Below are positions 1 through 6,107 of a stretch of 12,177 nt of DNA, piece after piece. The number at the start of each line of letters is the position of its first letter. Position 1 is the stretch's first letter. Origin of the DNA: CAYJEO01 sp044432805 (GTDB taxonomy: Bacteria > Bacillota_I > Bacilli_A > RF39 > UBA660). The DNA lies in assembly GCA_044432805.1 (NCBI GenBank), contig JAWXUI010000033.1, positions 1-12,177 of the forward strand. The letters run 5' to 3'. A program made the translations under genes and the position numbers. A model generated the notes under the pieces. That model was not told where the DNA came from and did not search any database. It saw only the letters and a list, made by a program, of their open reading frames with translations.

Positions 1-364
1 TTAAATCATATAGTTTTATATAATTTGTAATATCGATAAAAGCTTCGTCTATGGAATAAACATGAATGTCGTTTTTATCAAAATAGTTCAAATAAATTTC
101 ATATATATTAGCAGAATATTTAATGTAATCACTCATTTTAGGACAAGCAATTAAATAGTTGATATGATTTGGTATTTCATATAACCTACATCTGTTTTTT
201 ATACCTAAATTTTTTAATTTAGGAGTTATCGCTAATGTTATAGCACCTTTTCCTCTTTGGCTATCAGCAACTACTAAAGGAGTTATAAATGGATTTAGAT
301 TTCTTTTTGCGCATTCTACGGATGCATAAAAGGATTTAAAGTCAATACACATATAAATTTTCAT
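1..364 (-). CDS. Y-family translesion DNA polymerase, UvrX/UmuC-like (N-terminal part; continues beyond base 1)
   Basis: The first 121 residues of an error-prone DNA polymerase that copies past damaged template; the rest lies left of the window. The opening CIDFKSFYASVE (residues 6-17) is the Y-family catalytic motif with the first metal-binding Asp at 8. SIDEAFID (104-111) is the second, with catalytic Asp106 and Glu107. The stretch between them (AITLAITPKLKNLGI, then RLYEIP) resembles the UvrX/YqjW or UmuC-type branch more than DinB; this subfamily call is from memory of the families, not a search. The ATG at 364-362 is preceded by GGTGAT at a suitable distance. A LexA-like palindrome sits in the promoter, so SOS control is likely. 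The CDF gene at 473 diverges from it. It is cut only by the window edge; no break is seen. Confidence 0.88.
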   Translation of the reverse strand, partial: MKIYMCIDFKSFYASVECAKRNLNPFITPLVVADSQRGKGAITLAITPKLKNLGIKNRCRLYEIPNHINYLIACPKMSDYIKYSANIYEIYLNYFDKNDIHVYSIDEAFIDITNYIKLYDL

Positions 365-380
365 AAATATCACCATTTAC

Positions 381-389
381 ATTTTATCA
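381..389 (-). promoter_or_regulatory. Extended -10 promoter for the Y-family polymerase
   Basis: On the minus strand TGATAAAAT gives an extended -10 (TGn plus TAAAAT at 386-381). The -35 at correct spacing (AATACA, 409-404, 17 bases) is weak, which fits an extended -10 promoter. The spacer is almost filled by the LexA-like palindrome. Confidence 0.5.
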
Positions 390-403
390 CAAACAAATGT
401 TTG
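390..403. promoter_or_regulatory. LexA (DinR)-like SOS box
   Basis: CAAACAAATGTTTG fits the Gram-positive LexA/DinR consensus CGAACRNRYGTTYC/G except for A in place of the first G; the right half ends GTTTG. It is the core of a perfect inverted repeat CACAAACA-AA-TGTTTGTG at 388-405. It lies exactly between the -35 and -10 positions of the polymerase promoter, where a bound repressor would block RNA polymerase. Family knowledge: uvrX-type polymerases in Bacillota are typical LexA targets. Confidence 0.65.
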
Positions 404-426
404 TGTATTTGGTTTTTGTTGGTAGT

Positions 427-455
427 TTGTATAATTATTGTAAATGAGATATAAT
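427..455 (+). promoter_or_regulatory. Promoter for the cation diffusion facilitator gene
   Basis: TTGTAT (427-432), 17 bases, TATAAT (450-455) gives a plausible sigma-A promoter with a leader of about 11 bases. A second TATAAT at 430-435 with a poor -35 near 408 is an alternative. Confidence 0.45.
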
Positions 456-472
456 TATATTAGGTGGTTAAA

Positions 473-1324
473 ATGAACAAAGTAAAAAAAATCGTTATTT
501 TAAATATGATATCAAATTTAGTAATTTCTATAATTAAAATTGTTTCGGGATTTGTTTTCAAAATAAATTCTTTATTTGTTGACGGGCTTCATACCCTGAC
601 GGATTTTATTACTGATATTATTAGTCTTATTTCTATTAAAATTGAGAAAAAAAGACCAACTAAGTTGCATCCTTTTGGTTTTGGTAAAGTGCAATATTTA
701 ACTAATTTATTTATTGGTATAATTATGCTTTTATTAAGTTTTTACATCGTTTATCATTCTTTTACTTCTCAAAATGAAATACCTCCATTTTATGTTTTAT
801 ATATTGTGTTTATTTCATTTATACTAAAGTTATTTTTTATTTTAAATACTAAAAGATGTGCAAAGAAATATAAAAGTCAAATATTGTTTACTTCTTATAT
901 GGAATCTATAACCGATTTAGTTTCTACTTTCTTAGTTTTCTTTGTTGTTATTTTATTACAATTTAGTGAGGAAATTAAATTTTTACAATATTCAGACCTT
1001 TTAGCTTCTTTATTTATATTTTTGTTTATATTTAAAAATGCAATTAAAATTATTTCTACTAATTCTTTATTATTAATTGGTGAAGCTGAATTTGATGAAG
1101 AAATTCATAACAAAATAGATGAAGTATTAGATTCTTTTAAAGTAATAGAACATAGTGATTATCAATTACTTAAAAATGGTGATTATTATATATTAAATTT
1201 AAAAGTCGTTATAAATAAAAATTTAAATGTAGTTAGTATTTCTAATTTAGAAAAAAGAATTAAAAAAGAAATAAGAAAAAAAAGGTTACAAATTAAATTT
1301 ATAACCATTATTATCCATAAGTAA
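473..1324 (+). CDS. Cation diffusion facilitator (CDF) family metal transporter
   Basis: A membrane transporter expected to export divalent metal (Zn, Fe, Mn or Co) in exchange for protons; substrate unknown. At 283 residues it has normal family length: about six membrane helices, then a cytoplasmic C-terminal domain from about residue 205. VDGLHTLTD (36-44) in TM2 carries the HxxxD half of the metal site (His40, Asp44), and HPFGFGK (66-72) is the diagnostic loop motif. In TM5 the usual HxxxD is ESITD (Glu144, Asp148), so a His ligand is replaced by Glu, which may shift metal preference. Start: the longest frame begins at a GTG at 464, but AGGTGG at 462-467 is a Shine-Dalgarno site five bases before the ATG at 473, so I use 473. 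The gene ends at a hairpin terminator shared with the convergent neighbour. Confidence 0.85.
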   Translation: MNKVKKIVILNMISNLVISIIKIVSGFVFKINSLFVDGLHTLTDFITDIISLISIKIEKKRPTKLHPFGFGKVQYLTNLFIGIIMLLLSFYIVYHSFTSQNEIPPFYVLYIVFISFILKLFFILNTKRCAKKYKSQILFTSYMESITDLVSTFLVFFVVILLQFSEEIKFLQYSDLLASLFIFLFIFKNAIKIISTNSLLLIGEAEFDEEIHNKIDEVLDSFKVIEHSDYQLLKNGDYYILNLKVVINKNLNVVSISNLEKRIKKEIRKKRLQIKFITIIIHK

Positions 1325-1346
1325 CTATCTTTTTAGATAGTTTTTT
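1323..1346 (+). terminator. Rho-independent terminator of the CDF gene
   Basis: Perfect 8-bp stem AACTATCT (1323-1330) / AGATAGTT (1335-1342), loop TTTT, with the T run continuing to 1346. It overlaps the stop codon on both strands. The minus strand lacks a T run after the stem, so it works mainly for the plus-strand gene. Confidence 0.75.
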
Positions 1347-1765
1347 ATTTGTTCTTCTATTAAACTCAATAATTTTTTACTGTCTTCTTTTTTTCTTTTT
1401 TTCGGTCCTTTTACTTTTATACCTGATTTTCTAGCAACGGCATGTATGTGTCTTATTTCCATCATTTCGCTTATTGTTTCATCATATAAAAATCCTGTTG
1501 GATGAATAACTGCATAGACTTTAGATAGCGCAATGACTGCGACTCCGTAGTCTTGAGTTATAACTATATCTTCTTTTTTTAAATTATTTAAAATATACAT
1601 ATCGGCGCTTTGATATCCTGTTTCACAAATTACAATATCTGCATAATCATTTTTAAAAACATGTGAGTCATCCGCTACTATTAATATTTTAATTTTATAT
1701 TGTTGTGCAATATTTATTATTTCATATACATTTGGACATGCATCGGCATCTATAACTATTCTCAT
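1325..1765 (-). CDS. yqxD: YaiI/YqxD family protein (UPF0178, DUF188)
   Basis: A 146-residue conserved soluble protein of the UPF0178 family. The family is thought to have a PIN/NYN-like nuclease-type fold; its role is not established. Visible signatures are IDADACP (5-11), an acidic site typical of the family, TQDYG near 70, and the basic tail GPKKRKKED near 120. Length matches the family. The ATG at 1765 is preceded by AGGAA with a six-base gap. The gene lies 33 bases after the 298-residue protein's stop, so it may be cotranscribed with that pair or use the extended -10 at 1798-1790. Its last codons lie inside the hairpin that ends the convergent CDF gene. No link to the ATP-grasp pair is evident beyond position. 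Confidence 0.9.
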   Translation of the reverse strand: MRIVIDADACPNVYEIINIAQQYKIKILIVADDSHVFKNDYADIVICETGYQSADMYILNNLKKEDIVITQDYGVAVIALSKVYAVIHPTGFLYDETISEMMEIRHIHAVARKSGIKVKGPKKRKKEDSKKLLSLIEEQIKNYLKR

Positions 1766-1789
1766 AATTTATTCCTATCTATTTTCTTT

Positions 1790-1798
1790 ATTATATCA
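1790..1798 (-). promoter_or_regulatory. Possible extended -10 promoter for yqxD
   Basis: TGATATAAT on the minus strand, immediately after the stop codon of the upstream gene. No good -35 lies at 17 bases. The leader to the ATG would be about 18 bases. The same nine bases occur before two other minus-strand genes here. Confidence 0.4.
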
Positions 1799-2695
1799 TT
1801 ATTTTATAAAATATTTATGTCTATCTTCATATCTTACTTTTTGTTTAATTAAACTTATTTCTTGTTCGTATATTTTTTCTTCTAAACTAGTAATAAAACT
1901 CGGTTCTTCTAATTTTAATAATTGGTCTTGCACTACTATTTTAGGGAGTCTTACTATAGAATATCCCATAATCATATAATTAAAATATGTTTCATAAATA
2001 TTTAATTTTGATGTTGATATTGTTCTTCTTCTACTAGTTTCTATTTTATCTAAACCAGCTCCCATTACAAAGAAGTCACTTGATATTTGTTCTAAAAAAT
2101 AATTAATACATCTTAGTGATTCTATATAATCACAATCATCCATATAATTTCTTTTGGGAACACCTATTTTAGGAATATTAAAAAGTTGAAATAATTCACT
2201 TATTATTAATTCTTCACTTTCTAATTTACTTGATAATAGTTTTAGTCTTCTTGCTATTTGGTATTTAGTTTCTAATACAGTATTACATATATCCATTGCT
2301 TGTGGAGTATATATATCATCCGCTTGGGTATCCATTAATAAATGATTTTTATAAGGATTCGCCGGATAATTAATAGCTTGTTTTAAATCACATAAGGATA
2401 AGTCTTTACTACTTTTAAAGAGTTGTAATTTAAGTTCTTTTAATTTTTCTAATGAACAATTAGATAAAGATAGCCTAGAAGAAATAAGATCAGCTAAAAG
2501 TAAGTTGGTAAAATGTAGATTTAAATCAGCCATTGAATGACTTATACCATTAAAATAAATATGTCCATATTCATTTATATAAAGAGGATATAATGTCAAA
2601 TTATATTGTTCGACATTATAGTTTTTATTTTGATGATTGGTAATAGGAAATGTTTCATAACCATCTTTTATGCTTTCATTATATTGATAAACCAT
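1799..2695 (-). CDS. Uncharacterised protein, partner of the ATP-grasp gene
   Basis: 298 residues that I do not recognise. It appears soluble: no signal peptide or membrane helix. The N-terminal 60 residues are rich in Tyr and Asn. Helical stretches follow (about 60-105 and 140-175), with a conserved-looking INYPANPYKNH (108-118) between. A second half has MDDCDY (185-190) and a basic SRRRT (221-225); the C-terminus (269-298) is charged and helical. Start: a TTG at 2698 gives one more residue, but AGGAGGT ends five bases before the ATG at 2695. That ribosome site overlaps the stop of the ATP-grasp gene ten bases upstream, so the two are very probably cotranscribed and coupled. The pairing suggests a joint role (substrate carrier, partner enzyme or scaffold), but nothing in the sequence fixes it. 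Confidence 0.7.
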   Translation of the reverse strand: MVYQYNESIKDGYETFPITNHQNKNYNVEQYNLTLYPLYINEYGHIYFNGISHSMADLNLHFTNLLLADLISSRLSLSNCSLEKLKELKLQLFKSSKDLSLCDLKQAINYPANPYKNHLLMDTQADDIYTPQAMDICNTVLETKYQIARRLKLLSSKLESEELIISELFQLFNIPKIGVPKRNYMDDCDYIESLRCINYFLEQISSDFFVMGAGLDKIETSRRRTISTSKLNIYETYFNYMIMGYSIVRLPKIVVQDQLLKLEEPSFITSLEEKIYEQEISLIKQKVRYEDRHKYFIK

Positions 2696-2705
2696 CAAAT
2701 ACCTC

Positions 2706-3827
2706 CTATTCTTCTACTTCTAATTTTTTTACCTTTAAATCGCTTTCTGATTCTATAGGTGTAAAGTTACTAAAGAAATCACGAATAGTTATGCTTCTTG
2801 CTTCATCGCCTAAACATTCATCTTGTTCGTATCTTTTTTGTTTGTTGTCGTGATAATGAATATAACAACCACTTAATTCTCCACAGTTTTCTTTTACACT
2901 TTGCGCGAAGCTTCCTTGTAAGTTATATAATTTAGATGATGTCATTTCTAATTTTCCATCTTTTTTTAATTTTGATTGCATATATCTTTTATTTTTAGGC
3001 AATTTCATTAATTCATTATGCCCTAAAGATGATGTATCTAAATCAATAATTGAGTTATATAAATACATTCCACTTGCACATATATCATTAAATTCTATTG
3101 CGTCTATTTTCACTTTTCCATCAATTTTATATTCCATTAAATCTATTACATATGATTTACTAAATGATGTTTTACTTAATTCATTTATTATTTCTTCACA
3201 GCGTTTTATTATAATAGTATCTATTTGATGAACTATATCTTCTGTTAGTCTTGATATGTTTCTTAATTTACCATTAATGACGATACATCTATATTCTTTT
3301 TTTCCTAAATCATCAGTTAGTATCTCTACTGCATCACTTATTAAAAATTCAGTTTCTAAATGTTGACTTATAGATTTATATAAAACAGAATTTTCCTGTT
3401 CTAAAAAACTAGTTAATGTAATCGCGCTGAAGTCTTTGTTTATTGTTTTAAAGAAAATTTTTTTTCCAAAATATTGTTTTATATATTCGATTGTTTCTTT
3501 TTTTAAAAGGTCTTTTCCTAGATATTTTATTATTTTTCTATTTGGTTTATAATAATCAAACCAGTTACTTACTTTTTCACTATCTTTTGGAGTTACAAAT
3601 AATTTTATACCTTTTTTTAAAGCGTATTCTCTTATCTCAATTAATTGTTCTATCCCACTTATAGGAATAATTGTTTCATTTTCTAAATCGAGTGGATTTC
3701 CAAAAAAGTCATAAAAGTTTTTATCTTCACTATTAAAGATACAAATTTTTTCTTTTTTCACACTATTTATATATTCACTTAAAAAAGGTTCTGTTTTTAT
3801 TGATTTGTCATACAAACATATTTTCAT
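2706..3827 (-). CDS. ATP-grasp domain protein (putative amide/peptide ligase, R2K-like)
   Basis: A 373-residue protein whose middle reads as an ATP-grasp ligase, a fold that uses ATP to join a carboxylate to an amine through an acyl-phosphate. Residues 1-105 form a divergent N-terminal region. IFFKT (124-128) would supply the ATP-binding Lys127, TEFLISDAVEI (159-169) the hinge, EYR (178-180) the Glu-x-Arg pair, and IDAIEFNDICASGMY (241-255) the metal ligands Asp242, Glu245 and Asn247. The pattern resembles the R2K clade of stand-alone ATP-grasps, though this subfamily is a guess. A tail of about 100 residues follows, with a CYIHYHD cluster (321-327). Start: the longest frame begins at 3854, upstream of the predicted transcription start. 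GAGGTGG sits three bases before the ATG at 3827, so I use that. It leads an operon with the 298-residue partner. Confidence 0.75.
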   Translation of the reverse strand: MKICLYDKSIKTEPFLSEYINSVKKEKICIFNSEDKNFYDFFGNPLDLENETIIPISGIEQLIEIREYALKKGIKLFVTPKDSEKVSNWFDYYKPNRKIIKYLGKDLLKKETIEYIKQYFGKKIFFKTINKDFSAITLTSFLEQENSVLYKSISQHLETEFLISDAVEILTDDLGKKEYRCIVINGKLRNISRLTEDIVHQIDTIIIKRCEEIINELSKTSFSKSYVIDLMEYKIDGKVKIDAIEFNDICASGMYLYNSIIDLDTSSLGHNELMKLPKNKRYMQSKLKKDGKLEMTSSKLYNLQGSFAQSVKENCGELSGCYIHYHDNKQKRYEQDECLGDEARSITIRDFFSNFTPIESESDLKVKKLEVEE

Positions 3828-3845
3828 AACCCACCTCAAGTTAGT

Positions 3846-3873
3846 ATTATACACTTTTTTTATCCTTTATCAA
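3846..3873 (-). promoter_or_regulatory. Promoter of the ATP-grasp operon
   Basis: On the minus strand TTGATA (3873-3868), 16 bases, TATAAT (3851-3846). Transcription would begin near 3839, leaving a leader of about 12 bases that holds the GAGGTGG site; this supports the start at 3827. Confidence 0.7.
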
Positions 3874-3886
3874 TTAAAAATAATAT

Positions 3887-3900
3887 TTATTAAGTAATAA
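3887..3900. repeat. Inverted repeat between divergent promoters
   Basis: TTATTA-AG-TAATAA, a perfect 6-bp inverted repeat, lies between the two divergent -35 elements (3873 and 3919) in an almost pure A/T stretch. It may be an operator or an UP-like element, but a short A/T palindrome can arise by chance here. Confidence 0.3.
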
Positions 3901-3918
3901 GTTTTATAAATGGAATTA

Positions 3919-3947
3919 TTGACATCTTCCACTATTAATGTTAATAT
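3919..3947 (+). promoter_or_regulatory. Promoter of the tandem alpha-CTD-like gene
   Basis: Consensus TTGACA (3919-3924), 17 bases, TAATAT (3942-3947). Transcription would start near 3954. A 12-base inverted repeat ATTAA-TG-TTAAT (3934-3945) overlaps the spacer and -10 and could be a repressor site. Confidence 0.75.
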
Positions 3948-3972
3948 ACATCGGTATAAAGGTGGAGAATAT

Positions 3973-4533
3973 ATGAATAAATTATCGGAAAATGAAAAAA
4001 GTCTAAATAACAATAGCGAATACTCAATTGATAGTTTTGATGGCTTAAATATATCACTAAAAGTTTATTATCGCTTAAGACGCGCTGGAATTGATTGTCC
4101 AAGAGATTTAAACGATTTTACTATTAATGACCTTTTAACTATTTTATTTTTTGAAGAAAGTTATGTTAAAGAAGTTGTTGAAAAAGTATTACTTGTTGGT
4201 GTAGATATTATGCAAAATACTAAAGATGTTGAAGAAAGTTTAAATATTAATAGTTTAGCTGAAAAACAATCCATTTATAGTTTTAATGAATTAAAATTAT
4301 CTACTAGAGCTCATAGTAGTTTAGTCCGTGCTGGAATTAGTTGCCCAAGTGATATGAGTGATTTTACTCTTGAAAGACTTAGAGAAATTGAAAAAATAGG
4401 TCCAGTAATGGCTGAAGAAATTGTTGATAAATTATTATTATGTGGTATTGATATTATTGAAAACAGTGCTAAAAAAATAATTGATGACAAAAAACCAAGT
4501 CAAGATAAACCAGTTAAAACATACGTAAAATAA
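3973..4533 (+). CDS. Tandem RNA polymerase alpha-CTD-like helix-hairpin-helix protein
   Basis: A 186-residue soluble protein with two copies of a module of about 60 residues (19-79 and 101-161), each resembling the C-terminal domain of the RNA polymerase alpha subunit. Repeat 2, with LKLSTRAHSSLVRAGI (107-122) then a helix-hairpin-helix around IEKIGPVMAEEI (139-150), aligns closely: Arg112 falls at E. coli Arg265. Repeat 1 has Lys30 there and FFEESYV in place of the Gly hairpin. The alpha-CTD contacts Asn268, Lys298 and Ser299 are not kept, so UP-element binding is uncertain; DNA or protein binding through the HhH fold is plausible. No alpha N-terminal domain is present. An ATG at 3910 lies upstream of the promoter, whereas AAAGGTGGAG sits five bases before the ATG at 3973. 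It may regulate the divergent ATP-grasp operon or itself. Confidence 0.8.
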   Translation: MNKLSENEKSLNNNSEYSIDSFDGLNISLKVYYRLRRAGIDCPRDLNDFTINDLLTILFFEESYVKEVVEKVLLVGVDIMQNTKDVEESLNINSLAEKQSIYSFNELKLSTRAHSSLVRAGISCPSDMSDFTLERLREIEKIGPVMAEEIVDKLLLCGIDIIENSAKKIIDDKKPSQDKPVKTYVK

Positions 4534-4558
4534 AAGACACTTATAAAGTGTCTTTTTT
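4532..4558. terminator. Bidirectional terminator between convergent genes
   Basis: Perfect 11-bp stem AAAAGACACTT (4532-4542) / AAGTGTCTTTT (4546-4556) with an ATA loop, T-rich on both strands after the stem. It overlaps the stop codon at 4531-4533 and abuts the stop at 4557-4559, serving both genes. Confidence 0.85.
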
Positions 4559-4934
4559 ATCCAAAAAGATAATATGTAATTAATAATATTAATAAATAAA
4601 TAGCCGAATTAACAAAAGTTAATTTAGTTCCCCTATCTGCAGCCGCTGTTTTTTTATCTATCATATGTATTATTCCAACTATTAATTTTATAAAAATCGA
4701 ATAGCAAAGCGATGACACTAATAAGAAACCATAAACAGCATAAATAAAATATTTAACAAAATTTAGTGGGTAACATAATAAAATTAATATTATTCCAAAT
4801 ATAAAAAATCCAATTAATCTATAACTAAATAATAATCTTTGCAATATACTTTCCGAACTACTAAATTTAAAATGATTAAAAAAATAAAAATTTATAATAT
4901 ACAAACTACATAACACTATTGATAATAAAACCAT
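4557..4934 (-). CDS. Small integral membrane protein of unknown function
   Basis: 125 residues with about four membrane helices (roughly 1-20, 36-55, 60-90 and 105-124) and one polar loop, HMIDKKTAAADRGTK (90-104), between helices three and four. I do not recognise the family. The ATG at 4934 follows GGGGGAG with a five-base gap, and an extended -10 lies about 43 bases upstream, so it is likely a real single-gene unit. It stands downstream of ftsW on the same strand, separated by 86 bases with a weak hairpin, so leakage from the cell-wall operon is possible. It shares a terminator with the convergent alpha-CTD-like gene. Confidence 0.7.
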   Translation of the reverse strand: MVLLSIVLCSLYIINFYFFNHFKFSSSESILQRLLFSYRLIGFFIFGIILILLCYPLNFVKYFIYAVYGFLLVSSLCYSIFIKLIVGIIHMIDKKTAAADRGTKLTFVNSAIYLLILLITYYLFG

Positions 4935-4976
4935 ACTTACTCCCCCAATTACATTTTCTATTTTTAAACTGTTTTA

Positions 4977-4985
4977 ATTATATCA
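4977..4985 (-). promoter_or_regulatory. Extended -10 promoter for the small membrane protein
   Basis: TGATATAAT on the minus strand with no recognisable -35 at 17 bases. Transcription would start near 4970, leaving a leader of about 36 bases. Confidence 0.45.
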
Positions 4986-4986
4986 T

Positions 4987-5027
4987 AAAAAAAATTCAAA
5001 TTAATGATTTTTATTAAGTATTAATTT
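4987..5027 (-). terminator. Weak terminator after ftsW
   Basis: On the minus strand AAATTAAT (5027-5020) can pair with ATTAATTT (5005-4998) across a 14-base loop, followed by a run of eight T (4994-4987). The stem is all A/T, so termination may be partial. It overlaps the ftsW stop codon. Confidence 0.4.
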
Positions 5028-6100
5028 CTACTTATATTTAAAACAATACCCATACTTGCTAAAGTTATTAATAAACTAGAACCACCGTATGATAAAAATG
5101 GAAGGGTAACCCCTGTTACAGGTATAAGTCCAACTACTACCATTAAATTTAATATAGCTTGAAATCCTATTTGAAAAATTATAGCAAACGATAAAAATTT
5201 AGCAAATAAATCATTTTGTCTATTTGATATTTTAAAACCTCTATATATTAAAGTTAAAAATAAACTAGTAACTATTACAACACCTAAGAAACCAAATTCT
5301 TCACTTATTATAGCGAATATGAAATCAGTTTGAGGTTCAGGTAAATAAAAGTTTTTTTGAATTGAATTACCAAAACCAAGGCCAAAAAGTCCTCCTGGTC
5401 CAATTGCATATAAACTTTGAATAATTTGAAAACCACTTCCTAATGGATCTTCCCAAGGATTTAAAAAAGATAAAATACGTTCTAATCGATAAGGAGCGAT
5501 TAAAATTAAGACAGTTACGCCTATCGCACCTAATATAGCTATTTTTTTAAAAAAAGATAAATTGACTCCACTAATAAACAAAAGTCCAATTATAGACATA
5601 ACTAAAATACTTCCTGTTCCAAAGTCTGGCTGTAACATTATTAAACCAAATATAAATAAAGTTAAAATTAAAATAGGCAAAATTCCTTTTTTTATATTTT
5701 TAACTTTTTTTATATCATTTGATAAATACTTTGATATGAATATAATAAGCGCTAATTTAGTAAATTCACTTGGTTGAATTCCAAAACTACCTATTCCAAA
5801 CCAACTTCTACTTCCGTTTCTTACACTTCCAATACCGGGTATTAAAACTAATATAAGCAAAACAATACAAAATATCAATAATTTTTTTGCATGTTTATAA
5901 TAAATTTTATAGTCTATTTTACTAATCATTATCATCATCATTAAACCAACAATTAAAAAGAAACCTTGATTTTTAACAAACTTTAAAGGATCACTATATT
6001 TATACTCTGCCCATATATAAGATGCTGAAAAGATCATAACAACACCAAATACACTTAAAATAACTATTGTAAAAAATAAAGTTTTATCTATTTTTTTCAT
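5021..6100 (-). CDS. ftsW: SEDS-family peptidoglycan glycosyltransferase FtsW (SpoVE/RodA-type)
   Basis: A 359-residue polytopic membrane enzyme that polymerises lipid II into glycan strands with a class B PBP partner, here the PBP two genes upstream. SEDS signatures are SRSWF (98-102), QPSEFTKLA (109-117), QPDFGTG (157-163), PEPQTDFIFAI (254-264, with the catalytic-type Asp259) and LPFLSYGGSS (333-342). About ten membrane helices; length is normal. Start: the longest frame adds 12 residues from 6136 inside mraY, but GAGGTGAAT directly precedes the ATG at 6100. That ribosome site overlaps the mraY stop codon seven bases upstream, implying translational coupling. Placement in a dcw-like cluster favours FtsW or SpoVE over RodA; sequence alone cannot separate division from sporulation roles. 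murD and murG, usual neighbours, are absent. Confidence 0.92.
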   Translation of the reverse strand: MKKIDKTLFFTIVILSVFGVVMIFSASYIWAEYKYSDPLKFVKNQGFFLIVGLMMMIMISKIDYKIYYKHAKKLLIFCIVLLILVLIPGIGSVRNGSRSWFGIGSFGIQPSEFTKLALIIFISKYLSNDIKKVKNIKKGILPILILTLFIFGLIMLQPDFGTGSILVMSIIGLLFISGVNLSFFKKIAILGAIGVTVLILIAPYRLERILSFLNPWEDPLGSGFQIIQSLYAIGPGGLFGLGFGNSIQKNFYLPEPQTDFIFAIISEEFGFLGVVIVTSLFLTLIYRGFKISNRQNDLFAKFLSFAIIFQIGFQAILNLMVVVGLIPVTGVTLPFLSYGGSSLLITLASMGIVLNISRN

Positions 6101-6107
6101 ATTCACC

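Noticed and set aside
2650..2853. Plus-strand reading frame of 67 codons
   Set aside because: Lies antisense across the junction of the ATP-grasp and 298-residue genes, has no ribosome site and a low-complexity product; a shadow frame.
3828..3854. Longer start of the ATP-grasp protein at 3854
   Set aside because: The -10 and the predicted transcription start lie downstream of this ATG, and GAGGTGG marks the start at 3827.
3882..3945. Riboswitch or small RNA in the divergent intergenic region
   Set aside because: The predicted leaders are only about 12-19 bases, too short for a riboswitch, and the A/T palindromes have no supporting RNA structure.
3910..3972. Longer start of the alpha-CTD-like protein at 3910
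   Set aside because: This ATG precedes the consensus TTGACA promoter, so it would not be in the transcript.
5562..5777. Plus-strand reading frame of 71 codons inside ftsW
   Set aside because: Antisense to a clear FtsW coding region, with no ribosome site.
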